64,000 bases of DNA from NCBI RefSeq assembly GCF_009674675.1, contig NZ_WKJC01000001.1, forward strand, positions 875,031-939,030, given 5' to 3'. The notes beneath the pieces were generated by a model that searched no databases, was not told where the DNA came from, and saw nothing but the letters and a program-made list of their open reading frames with translations. Of this stretch, positions 14,702 through 24,870 are shown piece by piece. Every line of letters begins with the position of its first letter. Position 1 is the stretch's first letter. Source of the DNA: Kangiella sp. HZ709. Its GTDB lineage: Bacteria > Pseudomonadota > Gammaproteobacteria > Enterobacterales > Kangiellaceae. The position numbers and the translations under genes were made by a program.

Positions 14702-16474
14702 TTACTTTTTTATTTCTTCCTTCTGAGCTTTGATAAAGTCGTCAATCTGCTCCTCTAGGACAGATAAAGGCACTGAGCCTTGGCCTAATACAGCATCATG
14801 AAATTTACGAATGTCGAAGTTGCCTGCTAATGCCTTTTCAGCTTTTGCTCTTAATTCACGGATTTTAATTTCGCCCAATTTGTAAGATAAAGCCTGACCC
14901 GGCCAGGAAATATAACGATCAATTTCTGTTCTAACATTGTGCTTTGAAAGGGCTGTGTTTTCCTCCATCAATTTAATGGCTTCATCACGACTCATGCCCA
15001 TCGCATGCATTCCTGTGTCCACGACTAAACGCATTGCTCGCCACATTTCATAAGTCAGGCGACCAAAATTTGAATAGGGATCTTGGTAAAAACCAGCCTC
15101 TAAGCCTAAACGTTCAGAATACAAACCCCAACCTTCACCAAAAGCAGAAATGTAGGTGTTTTGGCGAAAACTAGGCAACTCTGTTAATTCTTTTGATAAA
15201 GCAATTTGTAAGTGATGCCCAGGAACCGCTTCATGAAGGGATAGCGCCTCTAAATTATACAATGGGCGCGTTTTCAAATCATAGGTATTAACCCAGTACT
15301 CACCAGCTCGGTCACTATCAAGTGGAGCACCAGAATAACGACCAGTGGTATATTTGGGCGCAATTTCAGGTGCCACTGGCACAACCCCGTATGGTTGCCT
15401 TGGTAACTTTCCAAAAAACTTTGGCAGCTTGTGATCCATTTTTTTAGAAATATAGGCAGCTTCTTTTAACAACTCTTCAGGAGTTTTGGCATAAAACTGC
15501 GGATCAGTACGTAAGAAAGCTAGAAAGTCCGAGAAACTTCCTTCAAAGCCGGTATCAGCAATTACCTGCTCCATCTCAGCCCGAATTCGTTTAACTTCTT
15601 TCCGACCTATTTCATGAATTTCCTCTGGTGTTAAATCCAGAGTAGTATAACGCTTTATTTGCGCTAAATAGAATGCTTTGCCATCTGGGTAATCAGTTGC
15701 AGCAATAGTCTTTTTAGCACTTGGGTAATACTCTGTTTCAAAGAATTTCTTGTAGTCTTTAAATTCTTTAATAACTTTGTTGTTAATAACCATCTTGGCT
15801 TTACTAGACAATTTTTCAGCATCTTTTTTACTAATAGAGTCCGGGAAAGTTTTAAACGGTTGATACCAAACACTTTTTACTGGGTCTTCTTGAATATAGG
15901 CACTAATGCTATCGGTATAGCCTTCTAGGACTGCCTGCGGAACAGTGAAATTTCGAACTATACCCGCTTTCATATTATCAATATTTTGTTTAAAGAAATT
16001 TGGCGTTTGCTCAAGTAGAGTTAAATAATTTTGATAATCATCTAAATTCTTAAAAGGTAATTGAGTAGCGATAGATGCAGATTGAGCATGGAAACCATAC
16101 TCAGCTGTTAGTGGCATTTCATAGGTTTTATAAGAAATATCTGAAATACCTATTTCAAGGTTTCTCATCATCATTTGATAACTGACTTTATCGGTTTTTG
16201 ATAAATCAGTAGGCTCAATGTTAGCAAGTTGATTTTTGAAACTGGTAAGTTGATTGAGCTGAGCGCTATAAGCTTTTGGTCCTAAATCTGCAATTTTTCC
16301 TTTAGCACTTTCATCCCCTCGATTTGCAGCCGCAATTGGATTAAGCGACAATTGATAAGCCGAAACTTCATCGAAAAGTTTGTGCAAGGCTTCGCTCTTA
16401 GAAACTTCTTTTGCAGTAAGGCTGTAGATCATTGTCAGTGCTGACAAAGCTATAAGGGTTTGTTTAATGCGCAT
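14702..16474 (-). CDS. DUF885-family metallopeptidase-like exported protein
   Basis: A 590-residue protein with a signal peptide (MRIKQTLIALSALTMIYSLTAKE). It belongs to the DUF885 family, whose members carry a thermolysin-like zinc motif. Here the motif is H-E-A-V-P-G-H-H with His414, Glu415 and His420/421, followed by the typical AFGEGWGLYSERLG segment that supplies the next conserved glutamates. The length matches the family (about 550-610). It is expected in the periplasm or envelope, probably as a peptidase or amidase; substrates of most DUF885 proteins are unknown. The gene is monocistronic, sharing a terminator with the sensor gene downstream and a 183-base divergent spacer with the RDD gene upstream. 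Confidence 0.85.
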   Translation of the reverse strand: MRIKQTLIALSALTMIYSLTAKEVSKSEALHKLFDEVSAYQLSLNPIAAANRGDESAKGKIADLGPKAYSAQLNQLTSFKNQLANIEPTDLSKTDKVSYQMMMRNLEIGISDISYKTYEMPLTAEYGFHAQSASIATQLPFKNLDDYQNYLTLLEQTPNFFKQNIDNMKAGIVRNFTVPQAVLEGYTDSISAYIQEDPVKSVWYQPFKTFPDSISKKDAEKLSSKAKMVINNKVIKEFKDYKKFFETEYYPSAKKTIAATDYPDGKAFYLAQIKRYTTLDLTPEEIHEIGRKEVKRIRAEMEQVIADTGFEGSFSDFLAFLRTDPQFYAKTPEELLKEAAYISKKMDHKLPKFFGKLPRQPYGVVPVAPEIAPKYTTGRYSGAPLDSDRAGEYWVNTYDLKTRPLYNLEALSLHEAVPGHHLQIALSKELTELPSFRQNTYISAFGEGWGLYSERLGLEAGFYQDPYSNFGRLTYEMWRAMRLVVDTGMHAMGMSRDEAIKLMEENTALSKHNVRTEIDRYISWPGQALSYKLGEIKIRELRAKAEKALAGNFDIRKFHDAVLGQGSVPLSVLEEQIDDFIKAQKEEIKK

Positions 16475-16563
16475 AGTGGTGTCCGAATGATTTGCATGCC
16501 TTTTTATAACAGGAATGCGTATTTGACGAAAGATGTTAATTGTAATTCAGGGAAACGCTTCGT

Positions 16564-16596
16564 CTAAACTAACTCCCTAAACTCTCCATCTAAACT
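16564..16596 (+). repeat. Three phased CTAAACT repeats upstream of the RDD gene
   Basis: The heptamer CTAAACT occurs at 16564-16570, 16577-16583 and 16590-16596, exactly 13 bases apart each time, and a related TTAAACT lies at 16620-16626. The block sits in the divergent spacer between the DUF885 and RDD genes. Regular spacing suggests a binding site for an oligomeric protein, but chance or a decayed microsatellite is possible. Confidence 0.4.
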
Positions 16597-16657
16597 CTAG
16601 TGGCATTACTAAGGTTTTGTTAAACTAGCGCCAACTCACTATTTATCTGCTAACTTT

Positions 16658-17137
16658 ATGAGTAATACTCCGGTCACCACCCCTGCCCCACTTGGCAAAA
16701 AGCTAGGCGCATGGCTTTATGATGCTTTAATATCGGTAGCTATTTATTTTTTGTGGGTGACCTTTACATCACCGCTAATACGCTGGATTATTGGCGGAAA
16801 TAAAGACTGGCTAGCTGATACCAGCTGGAAAGATACCACTATTTATCAGTACTACATGATAACGCCTTGGTTATTTGTGCTGCTTTATTTTGTCTATAAC
16901 CACGTTAAGTCGGGGCAAACCGTTGGGATGAGTGCTTGGAAACTACGTTTAGTAAAACTCGATGGAACTCGCGTAACTTGGCTGCAAGCGACCGCAAGAT
17001 CGATACTTTCAATATTAGGTGCAGGAATGATTTCCAGTGTTTTTAATGCACAAAAACGTGGCTGGCACGATCTAATGACTAGAACACGAGTAGTGCTAAT
17101 GCCGGATCCAAAACCTGACCCAAAAAAAGATGCTTAG
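16658..17137 (+). CDS. RDD-family inner-membrane protein
   Basis: A 159-residue membrane protein with the RDD-family layout. It starts with a segment equivalent to R-x-x-A-x-x-x-D (KKLGAWLYDALIS), then a first transmembrane segment (about 22-42), a second one around WLFVLLYFVYNH, the conserved GQTVGMSAWKLRLV stretch, a third hydrophobic segment, and the final KRGWHDLMTRTRVV motif. RDD proteins are poorly characterised; some act in ion antiport or accompany other envelope genes. It converges on lptG with only ten bases between the stops, and no terminator hairpin fits there. Confidence 0.85.
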   Translation: MSNTPVTTPAPLGKKLGAWLYDALISVAIYFLWVTFTSPLIRWIIGGNKDWLADTSWKDTTIYQYYMITPWLFVLLYFVYNHVKSGQTVGMSAWKLRLVKLDGTRVTWLQATARSILSILGAGMISSVFNAQKRGWHDLMTRTRVVLMPDPKPDPKKDA

Positions 17138-17147
17138 CGATTTGTTA

Positions 17148-18212
17148 CTAGCCAGCTTTCCTTAAAAGATACCAAGCCAGCCCAGCAAATAATAATGGCG
17201 GTAACAAAGCTCCGAAGAATGAAGGCAATCCGAAAACCAGGCTAACTGGACCAAAAGCTCTGACCACGAAGAAGTAAATTAATCCTGTCACTACACCAAC
17301 TAAAACTCTAGCCCCCATAGAGACACTTCGCATGGGTCCAAAGATAAACGAAGCTGCCAATAAGATCATGACCGCAGTGCTTAAAGGTTGGAATATTTTT
17401 CGCCAAAAGGCTAAATCATAACTGGTGGAATCTTGACCATTTGATTCAAGGTAGTTTGAGTATTCGTATAAGCTATAGGCATTAAAGTTTTCAGGCTTTA
17501 ATTTCAGAACTGAAATATGCTCCAAAGAAATCTCAGTATCCCAAATTTTCTTATCGAAAGGCTGGCTAGTAATTTGCTCTTTAGAAACAAAAGACTCTTT
17601 ACCGTCAAAAAGCTCCCATGCGCCTTCAACCAAATTAGCGGACTTAGCTTCGGTAATTTGAGAAATAGCTTGCTCGCCATTAAGAGTATAAATATTAATC
17701 CCTTTAAGTTGTTGCTCACCAATAATTTCTTCCAGATGAATCATTTGATTAGCATCTTTTAGCCAAATTCCTTTACCCGATTTAATAAAGGAATCACCAT
17801 GGATAGCCCGATTCCTTAGACTCTCCGCTGCTTGGGAGGACTTCGGCGCCACATACTCACCAATAAAAATAGCTATCGCGATTAATATCAAACCGTAACT
17901 TAAAGCCGCACCAACAATTTGCCCAGTAGTTTTACCTACAGCTCGCATCACCGTTAATTCCGACTTGGAAGCCAATAGACCAAGGCCTGCAATGGAGCCA
18001 ATTAAAACCGCCATTGGAAAGAAGTCATAAATATATTGTGGCGCCAACATTAAGGAATAAACCAGCCCGTCGGTAAAGTCATAATTGCCTTTACCTAAAT
18101 CATTCATCTCGTCGATTAAAGTAAATAAAATACGAATAGCGGCAAGCGCAAACAAAGTCATCAACGAGGTTAATAAAATGGTTTTGCCTATATAAAAGCG
18201 AAGGATATTCAT
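17148..18212 (-). CDS. lptG: LPS export permease LptG
   Basis: One of the two transmembrane subunits of the LptB2FG transporter, which extracts lipopolysaccharide from the inner membrane and feeds the Lpt bridge. The 354-residue length fits. Hydrophobic segments lie at the N-terminus (about 12-32, 55-85, 97-120) and the C-terminus (about 275-350), with a periplasmic jellyroll domain between. The N-terminal pattern FYIGKTILLTSLMTLFALAAIRILFTLIDEM is typical of LptG. The start ATG overlaps the end of lptF by four bases (18209-18212), so the two are translationally coupled. LptB, LptC and LptA are not in this window. Confidence 0.95.
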   Translation of the reverse strand: MNILRFYIGKTILLTSLMTLFALAAIRILFTLIDEMNDLGKGNYDFTDGLVYSLMLAPQYIYDFFPMAVLIGSIAGLGLLASKSELTVMRAVGKTTGQIVGAALSYGLILIAIAIFIGEYVAPKSSQAAESLRNRAIHGDSFIKSGKGIWLKDANQMIHLEEIIGEQQLKGINIYTLNGEQAISQITEAKSANLVEGAWELFDGKESFVSKEQITSQPFDKKIWDTEISLEHISVLKLKPENFNAYSLYEYSNYLESNGQDSTSYDLAFWRKIFQPLSTAVMILLAASFIFGPMRSVSMGARVLVGVVTGLIYFFVVRAFGPVSLVFGLPSFFGALLPPLLFAGLAWYLLRKAG

Positions 18213-19324
18213 GAGGCCACCTCGCTTTTCTTTTTGGATTTATTGTCATGAGTATTGGCGCGGCTATGCAAATACAAAAGTCTCACCGCCAACAAAGCCA
18301 TCGTTAGGTAAATAGGTATATAACCAACCCAACCAGGAATTTGGCCATCTTCAATCCACCGCCTAAAGACTACGATTGCAATGATGTAGCCAATATAAAC
18401 AAATATAGCCGGTAATATTTTGGCAAACTTACCCTCTCTTGGCCGCACTCGACTTAGAGGGATCGCCAATAACAATAAAAATGGAACTGACATCGGAACG
18501 GCCAGCCGCCAATTAAGTTCAGCTAAGCTTAAAGCATCTTGGTCTTGCCAAAGTTCAATGGTTGGCTTTGCGGTAATTTTACGTCTAGAAGTAATACTTT
18601 GCTCGGCATCAAGTCGAGCATAGTAATGTTCAAACTTGGTGATTTTTCTAACTTGCTTATTTTCATCTAACTGGTAAACGTAGCCATCATTCAACTGCAA
18701 AAAGTTTTTATCTTGCTCTTCATCATAAAAGCGTTCAGCACTTTTTGCTGAAACTAACCGACTTTCGCCCTGTTCATCCTCTGGCAATTCAGCTAAGAAG
18801 AAATTACCTAATGCACTTTGTGAGTCTTCACTAGCTTCATCTACATAGACAACGCCCTTAGCTTTTTGGAAAGTTTGAAACTGGCCTGGGGATAACATAC
18901 TCAGCTCTAACTTACTGGCCTGCTCATCTCTTAACTCATAGGTGGTTTCACTCGCCCAAGGAGCAACCCATAAGGTCACAATTCCGCCAATTATCGAAAC
19001 GATAAAAGCAATCGGTAACAACATTTTTATCAGGCGATACTCGCTAACCCCTGAGGAGCGCAAAACCGCCATTTCGCTGTCCACATATAAACGACTGAAA
19101 GCGAGCAAGCAGCCAAGGAAGAAAGCCAGAGGCAATAAGAACCCAATTAAGACCGGCGAGAATAGCCCCACCATTTGCCAAACCATAGTGCCTGAAATAT
19201 CGCCATTAGCTGCTTGGCCCAAATGTTTGACAATTCTTTGGCTGATAAAAATCGCAAACAAAACCCCCAGGATAGCGGTTGTGCTGGTAAAAACTTCACG
19301 ATTTAAGTAACGACTGATAATCAA
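18209..19324 (-). CDS. lptF: LPS export permease LptF
   Basis: The partner of LptG in the LptB2FG LPS extractor. 371 residues with the family start IISRYLNREVFTSTTAILGVLFAIFISQRIVKHL, then three N-terminal membrane segments, a periplasmic domain with LSPGQFQTF, and three C-terminal membrane segments ending near residue 350. The charged C-terminal tail (NKSKKKSEVAS) is cytoplasmic. The gene is divergent from pepA across a 133-base spacer, the same lptFG/pepA arrangement seen in many gammaproteobacteria. Confidence 0.95.
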   Translation of the reverse strand: MIISRYLNREVFTSTTAILGVLFAIFISQRIVKHLGQAANGDISGTMVWQMVGLFSPVLIGFLLPLAFFLGCLLAFSRLYVDSEMAVLRSSGVSEYRLIKMLLPIAFIVSIIGGIVTLWVAPWASETTYELRDEQASKLELSMLSPGQFQTFQKAKGVVYVDEASEDSQSALGNFFLAELPEDEQGESRLVSAKSAERFYDEEQDKNFLQLNDGYVYQLDENKQVRKITKFEHYYARLDAEQSITSRRKITAKPTIELWQDQDALSLAELNWRLAVPMSVPFLLLLAIPLSRVRPREGKFAKILPAIFVYIGYIIAIVVFRRWIEDGQIPGWVGYIPIYLTMALLAVRLLYLHSRANTHDNKSKKKSEVAS

Positions 19325-19457
19325 ATTTGGGCCTAGAAACTTCTACTTTTTATCTAATTGAATTGGACAATAGAGGCTGGATTAAATCCCAATATCGGTT
19401 AAACTAATCCAACTTTTTCAACATTATAACGAAAAATCAATAATTTGCAGGTGTAGT

Positions 19458-20957
19458 ATGGAATTCTTTGTTAAAAGCGGTAGTTCAGATAAGCAAAAGG
19501 CAGGTTGTTTAATTTTAGGGATTTTCGATTCAAGAAAATTAAGCCCGCAAGCACAGCTAGTCGATGAGCTCACTGACGGTTATTTAAGCGGCATTTTGCG
19601 TAGTGGTGATATGGAAGGCAAACTAGGTCAAACCTTATTATTGCACTCAATTCCAAATTCAAATTGTGACCGTATTTTATTAGTGGGTTGTGGTAAAGAG
19701 CGCGAGTTTAATGTTGCGAATTACCAAAAAGTTTCAAAGAAAATCATCAAAATACTACACGAAACAGGAACCACTGATGCCTTAAACTGTTTAACTATGT
19801 TAAATGTTAAAGGCCAAGACTTATATTGGAAGATCCGCTTTGCGATTGAAGCTGCGAATGATGCTTTATACAGTTTTGATCAATTGAAAAGTAAGAAGTC
19901 AGAAACTCGTAAGCCGCTACGTAAAGTAACCTACTTAATCGACTCTCGTGCAGATTTGCCGCAATCAGAATTGGCGATTAATCACGCAGAAGCGATTTCT
20001 AAAGGTCAAAGCTTCACCAAAGATTTAGCCAATTTACCTGGTAATATCTGCCATCCAAGTTACCTAGCAGAGCAAGCTACTAAATTAGCCGAAGACTACG
20101 CTGCAATGAGCGTCGATGTTTTAGATGAATCTGAATTAAAAGAAATGGGCGCTGGCGCTTTTGTTTCTGTTTCCCAAGGTTCTGCTCAACCCGGCAAAAT
20201 GATCGCCATGGAGTATATGGGCGGAGAAAAAGATGCCAAGCCGCTAGTGTTTGTTGGTAAAGGTATTACCTTTGATACCGGCGGTATTTCGTTGAAGCCT
20301 GGTGCTGGCATGGATGAAATGAAATACGATATGGGTGGCGCAGCTTCAGTATTCGGCTTGATGAAATCCATCGCTGAAATGGACCTGCCAATCAATGTTA
20401 TCGGTTTTGTGGCTGCGGCTGAAAATATGCCTGCCAGTAACGCTTCTCGTCCGGGCGACATCGTTACCACTCTTTCTGGACAAACGGTTGAGATTTTAAA
20501 TACTGATGCCGAAGGTCGTTTGGTACTTTGTGACGCCTTAACTTACATTGAAAAATATGACCCAGAAATCGTTATAGATATCGCAACACTCACAGGCGCA
20601 GTGATTATTGCTTTAGGTCACCATGCAACTGGCTTAATGAGCAATAACAATCCTTTAGCGCATGAAATTGAAAATGCTAGCGACATGACTCAAGATAGAG
20701 TTTGGCGCTTACCCATTTGGGACGATTACCATAGCCAATTAAAGTCTAATTTTGCTGACTTTAGCAATTTAGGCGGACGCCCTGCTGGCTCTATTACAGC
20801 TGGTTGCTTCTTAGCTAAATTCACTAAAAAGTACCGTTGGGCGCATCTTGATATTGCGGGTACTGCATGGCGTAGTGGCGCACAAAAAGGCGCCACAGGT
20901 CGACCGGTCCCATTATTAAGCCAGATCGTGCTTAACCGCGTAAGTAAGGCTTCTTAA
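19458..20957 (+). CDS. pepA: Leucyl aminopeptidase PepA
   Basis: M17-family cytosolic aminopeptidase that uses two metal ions and forms hexamers; in Escherichia coli it also acts as an accessory factor in site-specific recombination and as a transcriptional regulator. 499 residues, the usual length. The signature N-T-D-A-E-G-R-L is at residues 348-355, and the metal/catalytic segment VGKGITFDTGGISLKP lies around 263-278. The N-terminal half is the variable regulatory domain. It is the first gene of a pepA-holC-methyltransferase-valS run; holC starts five bases after its stop. Confidence 0.96.
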   Translation: MEFFVKSGSSDKQKAGCLILGIFDSRKLSPQAQLVDELTDGYLSGILRSGDMEGKLGQTLLLHSIPNSNCDRILLVGCGKEREFNVANYQKVSKKIIKILHETGTTDALNCLTMLNVKGQDLYWKIRFAIEAANDALYSFDQLKSKKSETRKPLRKVTYLIDSRADLPQSELAINHAEAISKGQSFTKDLANLPGNICHPSYLAEQATKLAEDYAAMSVDVLDESELKEMGAGAFVSVSQGSAQPGKMIAMEYMGGEKDAKPLVFVGKGITFDTGGISLKPGAGMDEMKYDMGGAASVFGLMKSIAEMDLPINVIGFVAAAENMPASNASRPGDIVTTLSGQTVEILNTDAEGRLVLCDALTYIEKYDPEIVIDIATLTGAVIIALGHHATGLMSNNNPLAHEIENASDMTQDRVWRLPIWDDYHSQLKSNFADFSNLGGRPAGSITAGCFLAKFTKKYRWAHLDIAGTAWRSGAQKGATGRPVPLLSQIVLNRVSKAS

Positions 20958-20962
20958 ACTGC

Positions 20963-21391
20963 ATGACACAGGTTGAATTTCACATATGTGAACAAGTCAC
21001 TGGCGATAAGGCCTATCTAGAATTGATAGGCCAACAAGTTCAACAGCTTTATCGCCAGTCACGCAAGATCTATATTCACGCAGCTTCTGAAGAGCAAGCT
21101 AAAGAGCTTGATGAGTGGTTATGGACGCAAGGTTTAGAAGATTTTATCCCACACAATCTTGTTGGCGAAGGGCCTAATAAGCCACCACCAGTGCAAATTG
21201 GTTTTCAACAACCTCCAGAAAATCAGCATGACTGTTTAATCAATCTCAGCAATGAAGTGCAAAAGTTTTTTAGTTACTTCTTACAGTGTTTTGAAATTGT
21301 ACCGAACCAAGACGATGCTAAAGAAAGTGCTCGCGAACGCTATAAATTTTATCGCAGTCATGGCTATCCTTTGAAACATCATAAGCATTAA
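20963..21391 (+). CDS. holC: DNA polymerase III chi subunit
   Basis: Chi links the clamp loader (through psi) to single-strand binding protein at the replication fork. 142 residues with the chi pattern: VEFHICE near the N-terminus, RQSRKIYIHAASEEQAKELDEWLW, FIPHNLVGEGP, and a C-terminal ARERYKFYRSHGYPL typical of the family. It follows pepA by five bases and precedes the methyltransferase gene by 43. pepA-holC-valS is a widely conserved gammaproteobacterial order, so the assignment is well supported by context. Confidence 0.95.
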   Translation: MTQVEFHICEQVTGDKAYLELIGQQVQQLYRQSRKIYIHAASEEQAKELDEWLWTQGLEDFIPHNLVGEGPNKPPPVQIGFQQPPENQHDCLINLSNEVQKFFSYFLQCFEIVPNQDDAKESARERYKFYRSHGYPLKHHKH

Positions 21392-21434
21392 GTCGTCTAA
21401 GGCCAACTTAACGCAATTACTACTAAGAATAAAA

Positions 21435-21974
21435 ATGAGCCCTAAATTTACCAGAAATGCTATTAGTAATATAAAAAGCACAGGAACCTTTTTCCCAAGC
21501 TCTCGCTTTTTAGCCAACAAAATCAGTCGCCTAATTCCAGATAACGTAACTAATGTGGTTGAATTAGGCGCTGGTAATGGTGCGGTAACCAAAAGTTTAC
21601 TCGCCCATATGTCTGCTGATGCAAGCTTAGATTGCTATGAAATCAATGCCGAATTTATTAAGCTGCTAAAAAATAACGTGTCTGACGAACGCTTGACCAT
21701 TCTTGAGCGTTCAGCGTTGGAAATCGCCAATGACTTTGGTAATGACGCGATTGACGTCGTAGTTTCTTGTTTACCTTTAGCCTTATTTAACGACTCAATG
21801 AAAGAAGAGTTAATGGCTGAGATCCATAAATCCTTGAAGCCTGGAGGTCTATTTATCCAGTATCAATATTCACTAAAAGACCGTAAATTCATCAATAAGT
21901 ATTTTGCCAAGAACACTCTAAAATTCGTTTTGCGTAACGCGCCACCGGCATTTATTTACCTTTGTGAAAAATAG
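21435..21974 (+). CDS. SAM-dependent methyltransferase, PmtA-like
   Basis: A 179-residue class I methyltransferase. The N-terminal segment FTRNAISNIKSTGTFFPSSRFLANKI resembles phospholipid N-methyltransferases of the PmtA type and their relatives. The SAM-binding motif I is VVELGAGNGAVTKSLL (about 41-56), an acidic motif II sits at CYEINAEF, and VVSCLPLALF is the motif IV position. It could methylate a lipid headgroup or be a general small-molecule enzyme; sequence alone does not decide. It lies between holC and valS, which are usually adjacent, so it looks like an insertion into a conserved operon. Confidence 0.8.
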   Translation: MSPKFTRNAISNIKSTGTFFPSSRFLANKISRLIPDNVTNVVELGAGNGAVTKSLLAHMSADASLDCYEINAEFIKLLKNNVSDERLTILERSALEIANDFGNDAIDVVVSCLPLALFNDSMKEELMAEIHKSLKPGGLFIQYQYSLKDRKFINKYFAKNTLKFVLRNAPPAFIYLCEK

Positions 21975-21976
21975 TT

Positions 21977-22000
21977 TAGGTTTGAACCACTTCAAACCTA
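21977..22000 (+). terminator. Perfect stem-loop after the methyltransferase gene
   Basis: Ten-base inverted repeat TAGGTTTGAA (21977-21986) and TTCAAACCTA (21991-22000) with the four-base loop CCAC, starting three bases after the methyltransferase stop. GATAAATC follows instead of a T run, so it may be a weak terminator, an RNA 3'-end stabiliser or an operator rather than a classic Rho-independent terminator. Confidence 0.5.
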
Positions 22001-22020
22001 GATAAATCCCCTGCAAACGC

Positions 22021-22026
22021 TATAAT
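22021..22026 (+). promoter_or_regulatory. Possible -10 element for valS
   Basis: A perfect TATAAT lies 49 bases before the valS start codon and 20 bases after the stem-loop. The -35 position (CTAGAT at a 17-base spacer) is a poor match, so this is a -10 element with uncertain partner. It would give valS its own transcript independent of the pepA-holC run. Confidence 0.4.
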
Positions 22027-22074
22027 TCAAGGTTTTACGCAAAACTGCAGCATAACATTCAGGCCAGTATAACC

Positions 22075-24855
22075 ATGGATAAAGCATACGATCCCAAAGC
22101 CATAGAGCAAACCATATATCAGCAGTGGGAAGATAAGAACTACTTTGCGTCGAACCCGACTAATGAAGCCGGCCAAGATAGTTACAGCATTATGATCCCG
22201 CCACCCAACGTCACGGGCAGTTTGCATATGGGACATGCGTTCCAACATACCATCATGGACGCCTTGACTCGCTATCACCGTATGAAGGGTGATAATACGT
22301 TGTGGCAGCCAGGTACTGATCATGCAGGTATCGCAACCCAGATGGTAGTTGAACGTTTGCTTGGCGCGGAAGGCATCAGTCGCCATGACTTAGGACGCGA
22401 GAAGTTCATCGACAAAGTTTGGGCATGGAAAGACCAATCGGGTGGAACCATTACTAGCCAAATGCGTCGCTTAGGCGACTCATGTGATTGGCAACGCGAA
22501 GCCTTTACTATGGATGAAGAGCTTTCTGCTGCTGTGTTAGAAGTCTTCGTTCAACTGCATGAAGAAGGTTTAATCTATCGCGGGCAACGTTTAGTTAACT
22601 GGGATCCTAAACTCTTAACTGCGGTTTCTGATCTCGAAGTAGAGTCAGAAGAAGAGGATGGCCACTTATGGCATCTACGTTACCCGCTTGCTGATGGCTC
22701 TGGTTATCTAGTAGTAGCGACAACGCGCCCAGAAACTATGCTGGGTGACTCGGCAGTAGCAGTACATCCAGAAGATGAGCGTTATGCGCATTTAGTGGGT
22801 AAGACCATTAAGCTGCCCTTAGCCGATCGTGAAATCCCCATTATTGCTGATGACTATGTTGATAAAGATTTTGGAACCGGTTGCGTAAAAATAACGCCTG
22901 CACACGATTTCAATGATTATGAGATGGGTAAGCGTCATGATTTACCCTTAATAAACATTCTTACCGAAACCGCGCATATCAATAACAATGCTCCAGAAGC
23001 GTTTCAAGGGTTAGAACGTTTCGAAGCGCGTAAAAAAGTAATCGCTGATTTCGAAGCTCTTGGCTTACTAGAAAAAATTGACCCGCATAAATTAAAAGTT
23101 CCCAGAGGCGACCGCTCTGGCGTGGTCATCGAGCCATACCTGACCGATCAATGGTATGTAAAAATTGCACCTTTAGCAGAACCTGCTTTGAAAGCGGTTA
23201 AAGATGGCGATATTAAATTTGTCCCAGAAAACTGGGCTAATACTTACTACCATTGGATGGAAAACATTCAAGACTGGTGTATTTCACGTCAGCTTTGGTG
23301 GGGGCATCAAATTCCAGCTTGGTACGACAACAATGGCGAAGTGTATGTTGGCCGCTCTGAAGAAGAAGTACGCCAAAAATATGACTTAGCTGGTATCGAA
23401 TTAAAGCGGGATCAAGATGTACTTGATACCTGGTTCTCCTCAGCGCTTTGGCCATTTGCTACTTTAGGTTGGCCGGAGAAGAAGCCTGAATTAGAAACTT
23501 TTTTACCGACTAATGTTTTGGTTACTGGTTTCGATATTATTTTCTTCTGGGTAGCCCGTATGATCATGATGGGCTTGAAGTTTACAGGTAAAGTTCCTTT
23601 CAAAGAAATTTACATCACTGGCCTTATTAAAGATGAGCAAGGCCAAAAGATGTCTAAATCTAAAGGTAATGTGCTTGACCCAATCGACTTAATAGATGGC
23701 ATTGGTTTAGATGATTTAGTAGCAAAGCGTACCCATGGTATGCAGCAAGACAGAGAATCAGACAAAGCTAAAATCACTAAACGCACGCGCAAGCAATTCC
23801 CAGATGGTATTGAATCGTACGGTACTGATGCTATGCGCTTTACTTTCTGCGCCATGGCATCGACCTCTCGCGATATTAATTTCGATTTAAATCGCGTCGA
23901 AGGATATCGTAATTTCTGTAATAAGATTTGGAATGCCACTCGCTATGTCTTGATGAATACTGCAGATCAAGATACCGGTCTTGGCGATGACGAGAAAGTT
24001 TTAAGTGTTGCCGATCGTTGGATCATCAGTAAACTACAAAGCACTATTTCAGAATATGAAACAGCTATTGAGCAATACCGTTTTGATCTAGCCGCTAATG
24101 CTCTTTACGAATTTACATGGAATACTTATTGTGACTGGTATCTAGAATTATCCAAGCCGATTTTATATGGCGATAATTACAGCGATGCAGAAAAACGCGG
24201 TACTCGACATACCTTGGTAACTATTCTAGAAGAATTACTACGTTTGCTACATCCTTTCATGCCGTTTATCACTGAAGAGATTTGGCAAAAAGTGGCTCCA
24301 CTTGCTGGAGTTCAAGGCGAGAGCATCATGTTCCAAGCATTTCCAGAAGCGAATTCAAGCTTACAAGATGCCAAAGCAGATCAAGATATCGACTGGCTAA
24401 AAACCATTATCGTCGGCATCCGCAATATTCGCGGTGAAATGAATATAGCTCCTGGCAAGCCATTAAATGCCCTGTTTAAAAATGGTTCAGAGCAAGATCA
24501 GCAACGGTTAAATAACTACTCAAATTTCTTAAGTAAGCTAGCCAAGTTAGAAACGACTCAATGGCTAAATGAAGGTGACTCAGCTCCAATGTCCGCAACG
24601 GCATTGGCTGGCAATATGGAAATTTTAATCCCAATGGCCGGTTTAATCGATGTAGAGCAGGAAATGTTGAGGTTGGCGAAAGAGTCTGAAAAACTCAATA
24701 AAGAACAAGCTAGGATTTCTGGGAAGTTATCAAACGCTAACTTTACTGACAAAGCACCTGCAGCTGTTGTAGAAAAAGAGAAAGCAAAACTAGAAGATAT
24801 TGAAACTGCCTTGACTAAAGTCAAAGAGCAAATTGAAAGCTTAAAAGAGTTATAA
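22075..24855 (+). CDS. valS: Valyl-tRNA synthetase
   Basis: Class I aminoacyl-tRNA synthetase that charges tRNA-Val and edits misactivated threonine. 926 residues, close to the usual 930-950. The HIGH-like motif is H-M-G-H at 51-54 and the KMSKS loop is at 525-529. The editing domain contains [10 protein letters not shown]. The C-terminus ends in an arginine/lysine-rich coiled coil (about 860-925) that is characteristic of bacterial ValRS. A short insert with [33 protein letters not shown] follows the KMSKS loop as in other gammaproteobacteria. Confidence 0.97.
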   Translation: MDKAYDPKAIEQTIYQQWEDKNYFASNPTNEAGQDSYSIMIPPPNVTGSLHMGHAFQHTIMDALTRYHRMKGDNTLWQPGTDHAGIATQMVVERLLGAEGISRHDLGREKFIDKVWAWKDQSGGTITSQMRRLGDSCDWQREAFTMDEELSAAVLEVFVQLHEEGLIYRGQRLVNWDPKLLTAVSDLEVESEEEDGHLWHLRYPLADGSGYLVVATTRPETMLGDSAVAVHPEDERYAHLVGKTIKLPLADREIPIIADDYVDKDFGTGCVKITPAHDFNDYEMGKRHDLPLINILTETAHINNNAPEAFQGLERFEARKKVIADFEALGLLEKIDPHKLKVPRGDRSGVVIEPYLTDQWYVKIAPLAEPALKAVKDGDIKFVPENWANTYYHWMENIQDWCISRQLWWGHQIPAWYDNNGEVYVGRSEEEVRQKYDLAGIELKRDQDVLDTWFSSALWPFATLGWPEKKPELETFLPTNVLVTGFDIIFFWVARMIMMGLKFTGKVPFKEIYITGLIKDEQGQKMSKSKGNVLDPIDLIDGIGLDDLVAKRTHGMQQDRESDKAKITKRTRKQFPDGIESYGTDAMRFTFCAMASTSRDINFDLNRVEGYRNFCNKIWNATRYVLMNTADQDTGLGDDEKVLSVADRWIISKLQSTISEYETAIEQYRFDLAANALYEFTWNTYCDWYLELSKPILYGDNYSDAEKRGTRHTLVTILEELLRLLHPFMPFITEEIWQKVAPLAGVQGESIMFQAFPEANSSLQDAKADQDIDWLKTIIVGIRNIRGEMNIAPGKPLNALFKNGSEQDQQRLNNYSNFLSKLAKLETTQWLNEGDSAPMSATALAGNMEILIPMAGLIDVEQEMLRLAKESEKLNKEQARISGKLSNANFTDKAPAAVVEKEKAKLEDIETALTKVKEQIESLKEL

Positions 24856-24870
24856 TTTACGAGACTTATT

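Noticed and set aside
15664-15873. Short Lys/Leu-rich frame inside the DUF885 gene on the same strand
   Set aside because: Shadow of the real gene in another frame, with no ribosome binding site and no separate function needed.
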